Shown in pieces: positions 10,933-21,964 of a DNA stretch of 64,000 bases. Both the position numbers and the translations under genes were made by a program. Source of the DNA: Narthecium ossifragum (Eukaryota > Streptophyta > Magnoliopsida > Dioscoreales > Nartheciaceae); NCBI GenBank assembly GCA_963920575.1, contig OY986966.1:6825236-6889235 (forward strand). Reading direction: 5' to 3'. Numbering within the stretch: the stretch's first letter is position 1; every line of letters starts with the position of its first letter. The notes under the pieces were generated by a model. The model made no database searches, had not been told where the DNA came from, and saw only the letters and a list, made by a program, of their open reading frames with translations.

Positions 10933-11346
10933 TGATGCAAGTCAAGGAGTTCCCTCCGTTCGAATCAGGTGTCCGGACGACCGTGGCCGTAGGATGCACA
11001 ATTTTTGATCCCGGAGGCCGATCGGGGCTGAGGTGTCAAAACGATCGGCTCGACGAGACCTACAAAAATCATGGGGTATCTCCCATGACCGGACCCTCAA
11101 AAGCCCAAATTCCTTCATCTGATGCCTCAAATTTCCATTTTGAGTAAAACTTCCCTTATTTGGCAACTTTCCTTTTTAGGACTTTCCATATTTGGTAAAT
11201 TCCATTTTCTGATTTCAGGATTAGTTTGATTAGTAGTTGATTTGAGATTTGAGTCTATCTCCTTAGTCTATAAAAGGAGTTAGGGCTTGTATTGAAGTTT
11301 TTAGTTTTGATGATTAATGAAAGTTAGGGTTTTGTTTTCTCCCCTT
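10933..11346 (+). mobile_element. 3' LTR of the same element, 3'-truncated
   Basis: Begins TGATGCAAGTCAAGG right after the polypurine tract and matches the 5' LTR closely up to tctccccttga. There it breaks off and is joined to unrelated gypsy sequence. The last roughly 90 bp of the LTR are missing, so no right-hand target duplication can be read. Confidence 0.8.
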
Positions 11347-13523
11347 GATGTGATGTGGAGGATCTTCAGGCCGTATCCTGATCAGTTGCAGTGACGTCGT
11401 CGACAGCATCATATCTACTGGCGCGTTGAGGAGGAGCACGAGCGATGTTTGGCGTTTGCATCGCAGCTGCCGAGGGTGTATCGGTGTTATTTGGCTCCCA
11501 GCGTGAGGTTTTGGCCTTCAGAGACATGTTTCGACAGACGGGCAGTCTCAGCGGCAGACATCTTAGTTGATCCAGCTAAGTCCAAGGTAGTTATGCGACG
11601 ACAGAGGTCGAAGACGATATTCGAGATTCAGTAGAGGCATCTTCAAGACTGCGGGACCTTTGACCAGAGTGGCCAGGAGACCGGAGTTTTTGCCTTAAAG
11701 TCACTGCGTCAGTGCCTTTAAGGGTAATAGCCACCAGCAGTTGTTAGAGAGGCTAGAGCAGATTTGGTGGATTTGTCACCTCATCGGAGACAGACAGTCA
11801 GTTGGATCAGGTTTCGAGGATCAGATTCCAGATGACTTCCCCTTTGGCGTTTACAGCATCCCAACTCTCCTGGACAGAGTGATAGAGACCCAGGGTATAT
11901 ACTCCGGGCTCGTGGAGATCCGTGTTGCGGTTGTTACCGAGCACATGATAGAGGGCTGGACAACATCAGCAGATCGCAGGTTGTGCTTCGTTAGCAGTGT
12001 TGCAGATTCGGCAGATCTATTGCAGCCTCCCTTACTGTGTCAGAGTGGGAGCGGAAGCACACCATGGCGGACGTCATCACCAGATCGCAGGAGGCAGCTG
12101 AGAGGAGTATCTTCCTTTGCTGGAGTTTGCTTAGTGCATCGATCATCAGTCCAAATTGATGTGGTGCCATTCGAGATGTAGTACGGTAGTTCGTGTCATT
12201 CCTCCGATTGCTCAACCGAGTTTGGTTGAGGCAACCGTCAGAGAGATTAACACAGAGCAGACGAGAGAGCTACTCAGGTCAGAGGCGATGATCTCTGGAG
12301 TTCTCAGTTCCTGGCAGAGTGTTCCTGAAGGTTCCTTCGTGTAGAGGACCAGTCAGAGTTGGCAGAGAGCATAGACCAGATGAGGTGGAGGCCGAGGCAA
12401 CTCTACTCCGAGAGTCTGCACCAGAACTATGACGGCGTGGAGCGACGACGACATCGAGCCTATAGAGATTCCTGACGGCTTTAGTAGACAATTGATCGTA
12501 CTTTAGAGGTGGAGTAGCAGATCCAGAGTTGCATGAGGACATCCTACGTGAGGTTCACTCCTCTCCTGTTGTTGTTCATTCAGGTTGCATGGAGATATAT
12601 CATGGATTTCGTCATCAGCTTGGTTGGCACCAGATACAGAGATCAGGTGTAGGGATCAGATTCAGAGGTTAGATCCAGAGGCCAGATGCAGAGGTCAAAT
12701 GAGCACACATACCATATGAGATGAGTATGTGTGCCACATAGCAGTCCACATGTCAGAGAGTGATTAGATGGCGTGAATTTTCAGCTTCCATCACTTCAGG
12801 CCATGATTCCAGGATCACTGATAGATTCTAGTACAGCTCTCAGGAGCCGATGACCACATCGTTGACTTTCAGCACAGCATCTCGCGGCGCAGATGGACAT
12901 ACGGTCAAAGAGGACCATTCAGATCCATGGTGATGTGCTTAGAGCACGTATTATTGATGCAGACGTCAGACGATGAGAGCACATCCTCATAGCGGAGTTT
13001 ACCTACCTCCGCAGTTGACGGCTCAGCACCGGCGTTGCACCTTTTGAGGTAGAGAGGTCAGTGCAGATCAGGTTAGAGGAGACAGCCGTTAGAGCTCGCA
13101 GTTGGCGATAGAGGGTTTGCTTACAGATCGGCTCTATTTACGCACTTGTCAGTTGCGTGTCCTACCGTCACATGTTCGGTGTTGAGGAAGTACATTCAGT
13201 ATCAGTCCCACGTGATCAGACACAACGACATCGTAGTCGAGGAGGACGTTGCCTACATAGAGCAACCAGTGCAGATTGTGGGCAGACGGGATCAGATGCT
13301 GAGAGGCAGATCGATACCGTTGGTGATGATCAGATAGAGGCATGGTAGTGCAGACGGCTTGACGTGGGGGCGAGAGGATCGCGTGCGTCGTGAGTTTCCC
13401 CGACTGTTCACCTCAGCAGGTAGTTCCCTTTGTGTGGGCGTTCGTGCCGATAGGACTAGTTGGTTCTTCTTTTCCGACCTTACCCTTGAATTTCGGGACG
13501 AAATTTCTTTAAGGGTGATAGGT
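11347..13523 (+). pseudogene. Decayed Tekay/Del-like gypsy internal region
   Basis: Stop-rich sequence with no long frame, but remnants are readable. Near 11540-11600 the frame ADILVDPAKSKVV resembles the gypsy RT block that precedes the connection to RNase H. Near 13485 is the phrase LEFRDEISL followed by a purine tract and TGTGAGG, the usual 3' end of plant chromoviral gypsy elements before the 3' LTR. Gag, protease and integrase could not be located. The 5' LTR is missing; the left edge is fused to the truncated LTR of the element at 10222. Confidence 0.6.
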
Positions 13524-16148
13524 TGTGAGGACCCGTACCTCCAACCCGGTCCGACCGCGTTAGATCGAGGGTTTGGGTTTGTGGTTTGGCTCGGTTGGCC
13601 TTGGGATGCGATCGGTTGATCGCATCGCTGTTTTTGACCCCAGTGGCATTTTGGTAAATATGCTCCCTGGTGGTCAGTTTCACACCCGCGTTGCACACAT
13701 TGCCTTTGATTGATGTATATGTTTGATTGGAACCTTAAGGGTGCTTCCGATCTTCCGATCGGAGCTCGATTGGGAGAGATCGAATCGGACGGCTGTGATT
13801 GATTCCAACTTTCTATTTAAGCTCCGTCTTTCTCTTTCTTTTCTTTTCCTTCCTTCTTCTGCCGTTCTCTCTTCTCTCTCTCTCTCCTGCGGCTGAGCTA
13901 GGGCTTGGAGGTACGGCTTTCGAGGAGCGGATTTCGACGATCGGAGTTGGGGGATGCGTGGAGGAGCTGCCCTACTTCATCAAGTAGGTGTTTCTATCTC
14001 GATATTAGGATCGGGTTCTCCTAGGATAGCCTTTTTGTATTTTTGCTGTAGGGGTACTTATTAGAATGTTGTGTAACTTGTTGCATATATGTTGTGGCTT
14101 GTTCCGAGTATTCCTACCATGTGATTTCCATATTTTATCGGCTGAATCTCGTATTGTCGCCGTTTATCGGTTTTCGGTTGTTTTGACCTAAATTGGAGAT
14201 TTAACCGTCAAAATCATAATTTTTTCGCACCATTGATTTTCCCATCGTTGATTACGCATGCTTGCAAAGTTTCATCAACTTCCAACTTGATTTGATCCTT
14301 TAAATCCAAGAAATTGGATTTCCGGCATTGTTCTGAGGAACTGTGCCGTGGGGCTGACGGTCGATCGGTGGATCGATCCTCAAGCGTTAATACGCTTCTT
14401 TCGGGCCTGACAGTTGACCGTCAGATCGACCGTCGGGCTCTGTCGCATTTTTGGCTTCCCACGGTCGATGCACCGATCGACCGTGACTCCTTCTTCTTTT
14501 CCTTTTCGCCTCACGGTCGACCGTCGGATCGACCATCGCATCGTCCGTGAGGCTCTGTCCCGTTTTGGGTCTCCCACGGTCGATGCACCGATTGACCGTG
14601 GCCCTTATGCTTTTCCCTTGATTGACCTCCACGGTCGACCGACGGATCGACCGTGGCATCGACCGTGGCCTCACGGTCAACCGTCCGATCGACCGTCGCA
14701 TCGACCGTGGGCCACTGAGCTGTGTTTGCTGGTTTCCTTTGATTGGTTTTCATTCATGATAGATACCCAATCATGTTAGGAAGCATACACGTCATTTTCA
14801 TGGGTTTTTCGAGGGATTTCTATTGAGATTGGGAATTGAATTGGGCGTTTGTCGTTTAGGTGGATTTATGGATGGATTTGCATTTAAATACTTAGTTGAA
14901 TGATATATTTAAATGCTTATTGTCTGCTTAGCCATTAGCTAGCTATGAGTGCTAGCTAATGTGGAATTGTGGAACCTTAGTCTGTTGCCGGGGAGTGCCG
15001 GGGGCTATTGTATAATTGTTAGCTAGTTACCTGCGGGGTAACTGTGGAACATTAGTCTGTCAGGTGCAAGAGAGCACTGAAGACTATTGTATATCTGTGT
15101 TTAATGCTTTGCTTAGATCTTTGTTTGGTTAGCATAGATTATCTGTATTTGAGGCCCTTGCTATGCTCACCCATTTGGCTAGCTGCAGGCTATGCCTGGC
15201 CCTGTATGATTATTGTCATGTTATTGCATGTCTATATCTCGTTAATTGTGCCTGAGCATTGAATGCATCTTGATTGCATTAGAGGCATATGAGGTTAGGC
15301 GGGCAATGGGTTGATCGCCGATCCGATGCTCTCGGGTAGCTCGGATTTAGCCTTAGGACCGTGGCTGGGTAATCAGGATTAGGGTGTGATTGTATAATTG
15401 AATCCCATGTGATTGAGGATTTGCGATAGTTGACTCTGATCAATGCTTGAGGTTTAGAGGTCGTGTTGGTCTCCCAAGGCCAAGTGCTAAGGATGGTTGT
15501 CGATGCGTTCCCGACGTGGTTCCCCAAGGCATGGTATTCCTGCTTGGGTAAGGGTGATCCTGCATGTTACTGTTCCTAGGCCTTCTGGTAACATGTTCAG
15601 GAGAGAGGTTTCATGACAGGAGCCCTTGGGATATCGATAGGGTTATGGGACCCGTGGCATCCGTTAGACTTGAGCGGGGAGACAACACTGTTGTTGTTTT
15701 CCTTCCTTCTGTGTGTCGTAGAGTAGAACCCTACTGAGCTTATCACTCACTCCTACCCGGGCTGCGTTTGCGGGTACAGGCGCCAGTTCTTCTTCTGTGG
15801 AGCCGGCGGGATCAGCTTTTGGAGACGCGTCTACATCCAGAGGTGCATGAGGTTGCTGTAGGAAGATTGTTGTACTTTGGCAGTTTTGTAAATTGTAAAC
15901 ACCTTCGAGGATTTTTGGAATTATTGTATTATATCTTTCCTTTGGAAGAATTTGATAAGAATTTTGTATCTAATGGTGAATAGTACAACTTGATGAATAT
16001 ATGAATTGAATATCTGTTTCACCTCTGGAATATAAATTGTTTAGATTTATCCGTCTTTTCTGCATTTGTATCGCGCCAATTGGAGATGAATAGTGATAGG
16101 AACCCTCACGCCCTGTCCTGGATGGGTTTTCTGGGTCGGGGTATGACA
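13524..16148 (+). mobile_element. 3' LTR of the Tekay/Del-like gypsy element
   Basis: About 2.6 kb, starting TGTGAGGACCCGTACC right after the purine tract and ending gggtcggggtatgaca, a typical end for long plant gypsy LTRs. A TATA-like stretch (ctatttaagc) lies near 13814. It contains an array of GGTCGATCGACC-type palindromes at 14355-14710. The sequence right of the end belongs to an inverted related LTR. Confidence 0.75.
14355..14710. repeat. GGTCGATCGACC / ACGGTCGACCGT palindrome array
   Basis: Dense cluster of gaccgt/acggtc half-sites around a TCGA or GATC core, often paired as inverted repeats (tcgaccgtcggatcgaccgt-type phrases), in about 355 bp. Unlike the arrays in the other LTRs, it lies downstream of the putative LTR TATA box, so it would be in transcribed sequence. 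Confidence 0.85.
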
Positions 16149-18533
16149 TGGATCACCGGACTCCGGCTGCACCTCAGCACCCGACTCGAGGCCGACACGA
16201 CCTCTAGACGTCGATCAACAAAGAGTATTCAAGTCATCTACATCTATCATCGATATCGACTGAATACTACCATCCGATCCTGGATCAAGCTACACGCCAC
16301 GGTCCTAGAGCTAAATCTGAGCTACCCGAAAGCCTCGGATCGATGATTAACCCATCGCCCACGCCCTAACCTTATCCATCTAATGCACAATCAATAATGC
16401 ATGCTATGAACACACGCAGGGGAAATAGATAAGCATGCAACATATGTGATGATATAATAAACAAGGTTTGGGCTCGGCACCCTGTCGGCCCGGGGTGGTG
16501 AACAGATATGCAAGGTCGGGGAACTGCTGCAGTGGTAACACCATCAGCTGCCAGCCAGTTCACAATGGAAACAATCAGCGGGAAGCAGCCTCGGCTAGTT
16601 AGCCATACAACAATATAATAATATTATACGCAAAGCTTAGGGTGAACTTAAGGCCCGTTTATTCTACACATCCCAGGGGAGTCACACTCCTCTGGTTCAA
16701 GCACAAACCACGCACGGACTTAAACAGATATAATAACATTATATCTAAGATAAGATTAAAATAATCAAGTTATTGGAATCAAACCAATTCTACATCAAAC
16801 CTCGAAAATTCCTATCTTTCAAACTAGCCGTCCGATCGACATGAAACTTGATATGCCCACTAAACGACATACCCCGAATCACATACCCAAAAACCGGTCC
16901 GATCGGATAAAATCAAATCGATGAAAACCTATAATTTCGTTTAAATCTCAGATATGATAAACCCAATAAAATCCTTTTGAAAAAAAAACTTGGATTTAAA
17001 CAAAACTTTGCAGATCACACCCAAATATCACTAAGCTCATCGCCTCCAAAAATCAGATCCATTTAACAATGAAAAACCACTTAATTACACTAATTAAGAT
17101 GACTGCCCTGTTTCAGCACAGACAACCCATTTAATTCATAAGAAAATGTACGTAAATCGAAAAATCATGAAACTGGTTGGAAATGAAAGCTAACTCACAG
17201 ATCCACCACTTTCAGTCAGAAGACCAACTTAGATCATGTATGTACAGCTCAGAAATCACGTTAGAACACCACTGTTCTAATTAAACCAAGAAATCCGAAA
17301 ATAGCATATGAAAACTTGCTTAAATCTATATTAAATCAAAACCAAAACCTACCAAATTACGCTAATCCACATTTGATTCTCAATCAAACCGCCCAAGGAG
17401 GGTGTAGGCCTCTTCCTAACATCATTGGCTATTTACCATGTAAGAAAACCAATCAAAGAGCCATAAAAATCATTGTTCTAAGGCTGGCGGTCGATGTCAC
17501 GGTCGACCTTGAGGAAGTGAAGGTTGACGACCTTGAGAAAGTGAAGGTTGACGGTCGATCAACGGATCAACCGTGAGGTGTTATTCTGGTGATTTTAAGG
17601 CTCACGGTCGACCGTGGAGACCGCGACGGTCGACCGTGGAGTCTGGCGGTTGATCCGTTGATCGACCGCGAGGCACTATTCGGGAAACTCTGTTCTGACA
17701 CAGTTTGAATAAAATTCACCAAAAGTCATAGAAAAATCGAAAAAATGTGAAATCAATTGGGTTTGAAAGTAGACTCAGAGATCTACAACTTTTATGTTGG
17801 AGACCAACTGAGATTATGCATGTAAAGGGCCGCTAACATGGGCTCGAACATGCAGTTTCTGGGAAGAACAAAAATCTAAAATTATCTGAAGGAAAACTTG
17901 CTTAAATCCAACTTAAATCAAACCAAAATCCAACCAAACATAAATCAGATCTTAAACAAGTTAAAACAAATCATCTAGAACAAAGAAACAAGCAAATCAA
18001 AAATCTCACCATCCTAAAACACTTAAACAAGGCTTAAGTGTAGAACCCTACCTCTGTTGCTAAAGCACTGGAAAGATGGCGTCCTCCTCCTAGTCGTCCT
18101 CAAGCTCGTCGGCGAAGCTGCCGGAGCTCTCTCTCTCTCAAGGTCTCACTCACGACGGGAAGAAAGAAGGAGAAGAAGGGCCGCGGGAAGCAAGGAAAGG
18201 AAAAGAAAAGAAAGGAGGAGGGAGGGGGTCTTTATAGCGGGTCGCGAACCGACCTGCTACAGTGACCGTGACTGGGTCAGGGTGACTCAGCAAGTTACGA
18301 GATCTAATCTCGACCGTTCGATTCAATCTTCCATGATCGAGCTTCGATCTTTCGATCGAGAACGCCTACAAGGATGTAATCAAACACACATATCAATCCA
18401 AGGTCATGTGTGCACAACGCGGGTATGAAACAAACCGACGAGGCGTAATTTATCAAATTGCCCTTGCGGTCCACAACGAGCCACGGGCCCGACCTAGATG
18501 GTCGACCCAGGAGTAGAGGGACAGGTCCTCACA
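16149..18533 (-). mobile_element. Inverted, 3'-truncated LTR related to the Tekay-like LTR
   Basis: Read on the minus strand, it starts TGTGAGGACCTGTCCC at 18533. It shares landmarks with 13524-15500: the GACC palindrome array, the ggcgatgggtt phrase, and tcgggtagctc-gatttagc. It stops abruptly at the right edge of the plus-strand LTR, missing the part equivalent to about 15500-16148. A TATA-like ctataaag lies near 18227 (minus strand). The two LTRs are diverged, so they are not halves of a recent fold-back. Confidence 0.7.
17485..17670. repeat. CGGTCGACCG palindrome array in the inverted LTR
   Basis: At least four cggtcgacc-type palindromes plus inverted atcgaccg/cggttgat pairs in 185 bp. 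The position within the LTR matches the larger array at 14355-14710. Confidence 0.75.
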
Positions 18534-19097
18534 CTCCATCGTCTACGACGCCAGCACATTTCCTATGTTAGTTCCCCCTATCCTCCCTATCTGTTGCCTC
18601 CTTCATCGTCGATGACACCAGCACATCGCCCGGATGTCACTGTCTTCGTGGTACCAGTGAATTTTAATTCTACTTTTTTGGTGTTTTGTGGTCCCAGTAA
18701 TGTTAACACGTTCTTAGTGTTGTTTAATTCTACTTTTCATGCTACTTTCCATGTAATTTTGTATGGGTCTATTGTTCAGTGTCATGCTTTCTTTGTTTTA
18801 TCACTAATTATAGCATGTTGTTTATAGCATGTTGTGGTCCCGGTGCTAAGATTCACTTGTGCTTTATGTTGCTTAGGTTTGTTTACTTGTTAGTTGTTTA
18901 TTATGTTTCACAACATTGTGGTACTTGGATGTTTTCCTTGTTTCATCACTGCCTACAACATGTAAAGCCAACAATGTCAATTGTTTTCCTTATTTGGTTA
19001 GTCTTCTTAATTGTTGGATGTGTGCTTTACATTGTTTCGTAACATTTAAAGACAACAGTGTTTCTTCGTTTTCATTGTTTCATTTCCTCCATGCAAG
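18534..19097. other. 5' flank of the Mutator-like element
   Basis: T-rich sequence with no gene recognised; likely the promoter and leader side of the transposase remnant that begins at 19098. No terminal inverted repeat could be identified. Confidence 0.35.
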
Positions 19098-20058
19098 ATG
19101 GATGAACTTTTCACAATTAACCTACATCATGGGGGATGTTTCTAGCACACTCCTGCTGATGGACTATTCTATTTGGGGGGTCAGGTGCAATATGTGGACA
19201 ATTGTGATCCTGACAGACTGGGGATATTAGAGTTTGAAGATATCCTTAAAGAGCTATCTTGTCTTGGTGCTAGGAAATTATGGTACTTAAAGCCAAGGGA
19301 TGATCTGATGTGGGATAATTTAAGAGAACTAATGACTGGTGCAGATGTGATTGCTATGGCACCACTAGGGGTAAAGGCAGGTTCTATAGATGTATATGTT
19401 GAGCACATCATTAGTGAGGTAGAAGAAATCACAATTCCTCAGCTTACTGGTCATGAGGATGAAGTTGATGTGGTGGAAAGGGAGCCAGAGGTGGAAAGGG
19501 AGCCAGAGGTGGAAAGGGAGTCAGAGGTAAAAAGGGTGCATGTGATGGAAAGAGAACATGAAATGGTAGAAGAGGAGGCTGTTGACATTTCAGGTGAGGA
19601 TGTGGTGGAAAATGAAAGGCTTGGAAATCTGCGAGGGTTATGTGTCTCAGTCCTCAGGCAATAGTTCCTATGAGCTAGAGGAAAGTGATGATGAGGATGA
19701 TGATTCCCTATATGAGGGAATCATAGAGGGTAGCTTCTAGTCTACTGGAGAGGGTGGAATTGGGGAATCAGTTGGTGAGGAGATGGTTGGGGTTGATACA
19801 GCTTATGATTCAGATTGCTTGCTATCAGATGAGCTGCATCGTCTCCCTGCTGATTCAGATGATGAACCACCTGTCAAGTATCCATAGTACAATCAAAGAA
19901 GAACTGAAGAAAATGAAAGCCCTTTTGTCATTGGCATGACTTTTGCTACATGTGAAGAGTTGAAGGATGGCATCAAGAGTATGCCATGAAGGGTGGGCAA
20001 AATCTGACATTCAGGAAGATTGAAAAGGATAGAATTACAGTTGAATGTGAAGGGGGGC
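19098..20058 (+). pseudogene. Mutator-like transposase, N-terminal part (MULE A)
   Basis: Starts MDELFTINLHHGGCF and, after a TAG at 19143, continues in the frame GGQVQYVDNCDPDRL ... ELMTGADVIAM ... IDVYVEHI. This is the PB1-like N-terminal domain found on many plant MuDR-type transposases. An acidic linker follows with an 18-bp tandem repeat (VEREPEVEREPEVERE). After several frame changes comes the start of the MuDR domain (FVIGMTFATCEELKDGIK, then NLTFRKIEKDRITVECEGG). The Athila-like LTR at 20059 splits the gene in mid-domain; the rest resumes near 29375. Confidence 0.8.
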
Positions 20059-20227
20059 TGATAAGACGTGAAAAGTGCATAAATCACCCTTTCAACTTGG
20101 CCTTGTTAGTCTCCGAGCAAGGCCTTACTGATGATTATTACCCCATGACAGGTACAAGAACCCTCAACGAGGATTGGATCAAGTTCCGAGCTTAAACGAA
20201 GTCATTTGGGCCAGTTTAGTATGAAGA

Positions 20228-20597
20228 ATATCGATCCTTCATTGAAGAGGATCGATCCTTTGAAGTACATTAGAAAGAAATCCAGTCGGGACAACAAGGA
20301 TCGATCCTCCATCATGAGAAGATCGATCCCTTAAGCGCATTTTTCAGTGTCAGAGCGCAGGTTCTGAAGGATCGATCTTCACTATGGGAAGGATCGATCT
20401 TTCACGAGCATTTTTCAGTGACAGAACACAACATTCTCTAGGATCGATCTCCATCTACTAGAGGATCGATCTTCATCAGGGCGCAGCCAGAATTCAAGAG
20501 AAAGGATCGATCCTTTCCTATAGAAGGATCGATCTTCCACGGGACCAGCGATCACACGGAATAGGAAGATCAATCCTTTACCCTATAAGGATCGATC
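20228..20597. repeat. GGATCGATCC palindrome array in the Athila-like LTR
   Basis: Twelve ATCGATC-type sites in pairs about 22 bp apart, pairs repeating every 60-70 bp. Typical phrases are aaggatcgatcct and gatcgatcttcac. Spacers share short phrases such as cagtg-cagagcgcag, indicating tandem growth. Confidence 0.9.
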
Positions 20598-20659
20598 CTT
20601 TTGTGCCAGCCAAGCAAAATCAATGGTCCAGATCTAATCCAAGCGGGGGAGGCTTGTTT

Positions 20660-20670
20660 ACTATAAATAG
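20660..20670 (+). promoter_or_regulatory. TATA box of the Athila-like LTR
   Basis: actataaatag, 64 bp after the last palindrome of the array. A start site about 30 bp downstream would define the R region. Inferred from sequence. Confidence 0.6.
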
Positions 20671-21710
20671 ACCCCTTATGGGGGATTTTGGAGGATCTTC
20701 TCTTAGACCTTTCTAGGGCTTTTCTATCTTTCTTACCCAATTGAGAGGACTTCTTGGAGGAAATCCATGGGAGGAGAGCTTCATCAACCTCCATTCATGG
20801 ATCCATCCAAGATGAGTAGCTAACTTCCTTTCTCTTGGGATTTCCATGTAGTTGTAGGATTCTTTTGTAGTTTTCTTAGGGATTTTTGATGTGTAATCTT
20901 TAGGGATGATCTATTGTATGGATTTGAGCATGATTTCTTTATCTTTCTATATGGATCTTATATGTTGAATGGATGAATGCCCTTTTTTGGTATGAGCTAG
21001 AACTTGTGCATGATGGGTATTTGTTGTTATGCCTCAATGAGTTGGATGTGCTAGAAACACATCCAATTCCATTGGGAGGATGAATAGCCCTAGATTAGAG
21101 ATTAGGGATGGTAGAACCATCCCTATCTCTCTAATTAGAGGATCCATTCTATCTTTCTCTTGCATTGGATTTGAGGTGCTAGAACCATCTCAATCCAATG
21201 CCCGACTCCATACAATACCTTTTCCTTGCAACGAATCGATCTTAATCGAAGGTTCGTTAGCGACGATAGAAGCTAATCACTCATTCGTCAATTTTGTGAA
21301 TATGATTCTTTTCGGCGGATGATTCTAAGCCAATTTCCGTTGAGCGATAAGTGAGGCTAACCACCCGCTTGTCGACTTCTAGATTTCGATCGTCCCAATT
21401 GGATTACACACCTCAATTCCTTAAGAGGCTACACTAGAACCTACAATGAAATGGAAATCCCAAGGCTTCTCTATATTAATTCTATCTCCCTTACTTAGTT
21501 AATTACTTTAATTGTCATTAATCTAAAACCCAAATTATTTTAGCTATTTGTTGGGAGTTATCTATCGAGTGAGTTAGTCAATTCTCATTTCCCTGTGGAT
21601 CGACCCGGACTCCCACTAACTACGTAGTAGTTAGTTAGGATTCGGTATAAATTGTAATCTTGACGCCCTAGTCACTTTTACGACGAGTGGTTTGGGCGCG
21701 TCAAAGATTT

Positions 21711-21728
21711 TGGCGCCGTTGCCGGGGA
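21711..21728 (+). promoter_or_regulatory. Athila-type primer-binding site
   Basis: TGGCGCCGTTGCCGGGGA, seven bases inside the LTR. This 18-mer is the characteristic primer site of plant Athila-group gypsy elements (tRNA-Asp type). Confidence 0.9.
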
Positions 21729-21964
21729 CTGATGATTTGAATTTCTTACTGGATAAATTTCTTCCTTGAATTAGGTTGCTTTACTTTCTTTTATTACAAA
21801 ATACCAAAAATAGAACGTTGCTTATATTGTATATCTTTTCGTGTTTGTAGGTGAAGCTTCCGAGCGGCGAAGTGACTCATCTACGGGCGAAGATACAAGG
21901 TTCTTGGACCAGCCTACTGTAATGTATCTCTTACCTTGTATGGTCCAAATTCCCATATGTGTGA

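Larger units (their letters stand above)
20059..21703 (+). repeat. 5' LTR of the Athila-like element
   Basis: Starts TGATAAGACGTG and ends GGGCGCGTCA, 1645 bp, directly before the primer site. It holds a GATCGATC array, a TATA box and, near 21597, the phrase gtggatcgacccggactccc, which is typical of the 3' part of Athila-group LTRs. Confidence 0.8.
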
